The translations under genes and the position numbers were made by a program. The notes under the pieces were generated by a model. The model made no database searches, was not told the DNA's origin, and worked only from the letters and a program-made list of their open reading frames with translations. Shown piece after piece: positions 5,457 through 6,292 of a stretch of 6,292 bases of DNA (position 1 is its first letter; each line of letters opens with the position of its first letter). This DNA is from Verrucomicrobiaceae bacterium UBA2429 (GTDB lineage: Bacteria > Verrucomicrobiota > Verrucomicrobiia > Verrucomicrobiales > Verrucomicrobiaceae). The DNA lies in contig DDQZ01000039.1 in assembly GCA_002343505.1 (NCBI GenBank), forward strand, positions 1-6,292, read 5' to 3'.

Positions 5457-6002
5457 TCAGGCCAGCAGGTGCTGGAAGACGCGGCTGATGAGCCAGGCGT
5501 AAAAAATCCACAGGCCGATGAGCATCGCGGCCAGCGCGGCAAGCAGCAGGCCCAGCGATAGAAACAACCGCAGGGTGCTCTTTTTCACCGCCGCCTGATT
5601 GCCCGCCTGCCAGGCCTGGAGCAGGCGCAGATTGCGCATGTTGGATTTAAAAAAGGCGCTCGCCACAGGGCCGCCCAGGGGCAGGAAGTCGAAGAGGGTG
5701 TTCAGCAAAAGATTGCCGCCCATGCGGATGAAGACCGGAAGCGTCACGCCGCTGCGGATGGCCTCCAGCAGGATGATCACGCCGCCGCCCGATGCCACGC
5801 CGCTGCCCAGGCCGGGGATGAGCGCCAGGATGGGGTCCAGGCCGATCTTGAAATCCGTGCCGGGGATGCGCAGCCAGTTGTCCAGCCACTTCGCCAGGTA
5901 GCGCGCCAGCTCCGACTCGCCCGCCGCTCTGGCCGCCATTCCCTTTGCCGAAGGCGGCAGCACCTGGTCTATGATGATGCGGTCGGGGATTTCTGAAGGC
6001 AT
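5457..6002 (-). CDS. DUF4112 domain-containing membrane protein
   Basis: A 181-aa protein of a widespread family of unknown function. The DUF4112 signature is clear: LDNWLRIPGT (40-49) followed by GLDPILALIPGLGS (54-67), then a Gly/Ser-rich turn and an amphipathic helix, and an FDFLPLGGP segment near the middle. The C-terminal 35-40 residues hold a long hydrophobic stretch (about 145-172), which suggests a membrane anchor. A shorter hydrophobic segment lies near 70-85. The start is the ATG read from 6002 towards lower coordinates; no good Shine-Dalgarno sequence precedes it, and an internal ATG at residue 22 is an alternative. It follows the desaturase gene on the same strand with a 58-bp gap, so the two may share a transcript. 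Its 3' end converges on the permease cluster with an 8-bp gap. Confidence 0.9.
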   Translation of the reverse strand: MPSEIPDRIIIDQVLPPSAKGMAARAAGESELARYLAKWLDNWLRIPGTDFKIGLDPILALIPGLGSGVASGGGVIILLEAIRSGVTLPVFIRMGGNLLLNTLFDFLPLGGPVASAFFKSNMRNLRLLQAWQAGNQAAVKKSTLRLFLSLGLLLAALAAMLIGLWIFYAWLISRVFQHLLA

Positions 6003-6060
6003 GGCGGAGTGTAACGCACAAGCCGCGCCAGGCCAGCGTGGATGCGGGCGGCTTTCGGGA

Positions 6061-6292
6061 TCAAGCCGCCGCCTGGTTCTGTCCGCGCAGTTTTTTCAGA
6101 TGCGCGTAGCCCACCAGCTTCCTGGACTGCTCGTCCCACAAGCGCAGGGAGACGCATTTCAGGCTGCCCAGGAGCGTGACCGGCTTCACCGCCTGGAACA
6201 ACGGGTGGGAGTGGTGGCAGCGCTCCAGATTGTAGTTCGGGATGCGCGAGCTGAGATGATGGATGTGATGGTAGCCGATGTTGCCGGTGAAC
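6061..6292 (-). CDS. Membrane fatty acid desaturase, C-terminal fragment (cut by window edge)
   Basis: Only the last 76 residues lie in the window; the gene continues beyond base 6292. The fragment begins FTGNIGYHHIHHLSSRIPNY. It contains the third histidine box, HHIHH (HxxHH), which ligates the di-iron centre of membrane-bound acyl-lipid/acyl-CoA desaturases, followed by the typical 'SRIPNYNLERCHHSHPLF' continuation. This resembles DesA-type (delta-12/omega-3) enzymes that add double bonds to membrane lipid acyl chains. The rest of the fragment is a cytoplasmic tail ending LRGQNQAAA with a TGA at 6061-6063. The first two histidine boxes are outside the window, so regiospecificity cannot be judged. 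The DUF4112 gene follows 58 bp downstream on the same strand. Confidence 0.9.
   Translation of the reverse strand, partial: FTGNIGYHHIHHLSSRIPNYNLERCHHSHPLFQAVKPVTLLGSLKCVSLRLWDEQSRKLVGYAHLKKLRGQNQAAA

Noticed and set aside
4396..5511. A 371-codon open frame on the - strand
   Set aside because: It is antisense to the two permeases and is low-complexity His/Gln/Gly/Arg-rich. The opposite strand has clear ABC-3 motifs.
6003..6060. Promoter for the DUF4112 gene
   Set aside because: The 58-bp gap contains a TACACT-like -10 on the - strand but no matching -35 at proper spacing, so none is called.

Overview
This 6.3 kb window looks like a piece of a high-GC bacterial chromosome, most probably from the Verrucomicrobiota (Prosthecobacter/Verrucomicrobium-type). 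The assignment is an inference. It rests on a small protein opening with repeated WDSG motifs, a GC-rich hairpin of the dispersed intergenic type I associate with this phylum, and a family-4-like uracil-DNA glycosylase whose motif variants resemble those I recall from the phylum. No rRNA, tRNA, CRISPR array or insertion sequence was seen.

Left part (1-2050), accessory in character. An AT-richer leader holds palindromic near-repeats and a good sigma70-like promoter. It is followed by three uncharacterised + strand genes: a 275-aa WDSG-motif protein, a 171-aa protein with two membrane segments and an STN-like soluble tail, and a 125-aa secreted Cys-rich protein that overlaps the end of its predecessor. 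The last two look like a translationally coupled envelope pair. From about 1100 to 2050 the base composition is visibly less GC-rich than to the right.

Middle part (2051-5448), + strand. A hairpin-bearing spacer leads to tadA (tRNA adenosine-34 deaminase). A second spacer carries a 13-bp tandem duplication and a 13-bp-stem hairpin. It leads to a tight cluster: a uracil-DNA glycosylase family protein, then two ABC-3 family metal permeases of the SitC/YfeC and SitD/YfeD types. The gaps are 3-6 bp, then a 4-bp ATGA overlap. The ATPase and the metal-binding protein that normally accompany such permeases are not in the window.

Right part (5457-6292), - strand. A DUF4112 membrane protein ends 8 bp from the second permease in convergent orientation. 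Upstream of it on the same strand is the C-terminus of a membrane fatty acid desaturase that runs off the window edge.

The housekeeping functions here (wobble inosine formation, uracil repair, Mn/Fe import, lipid desaturation) are not one pathway. The most notable points are the glycosylase with most of its canonical Fe-S cysteines replaced, the permease pair without ATPase or binding protein, and the uncharacterised 2TM/Cys-rich gene pair. I did not find a clear-cut new defence or mobile system.
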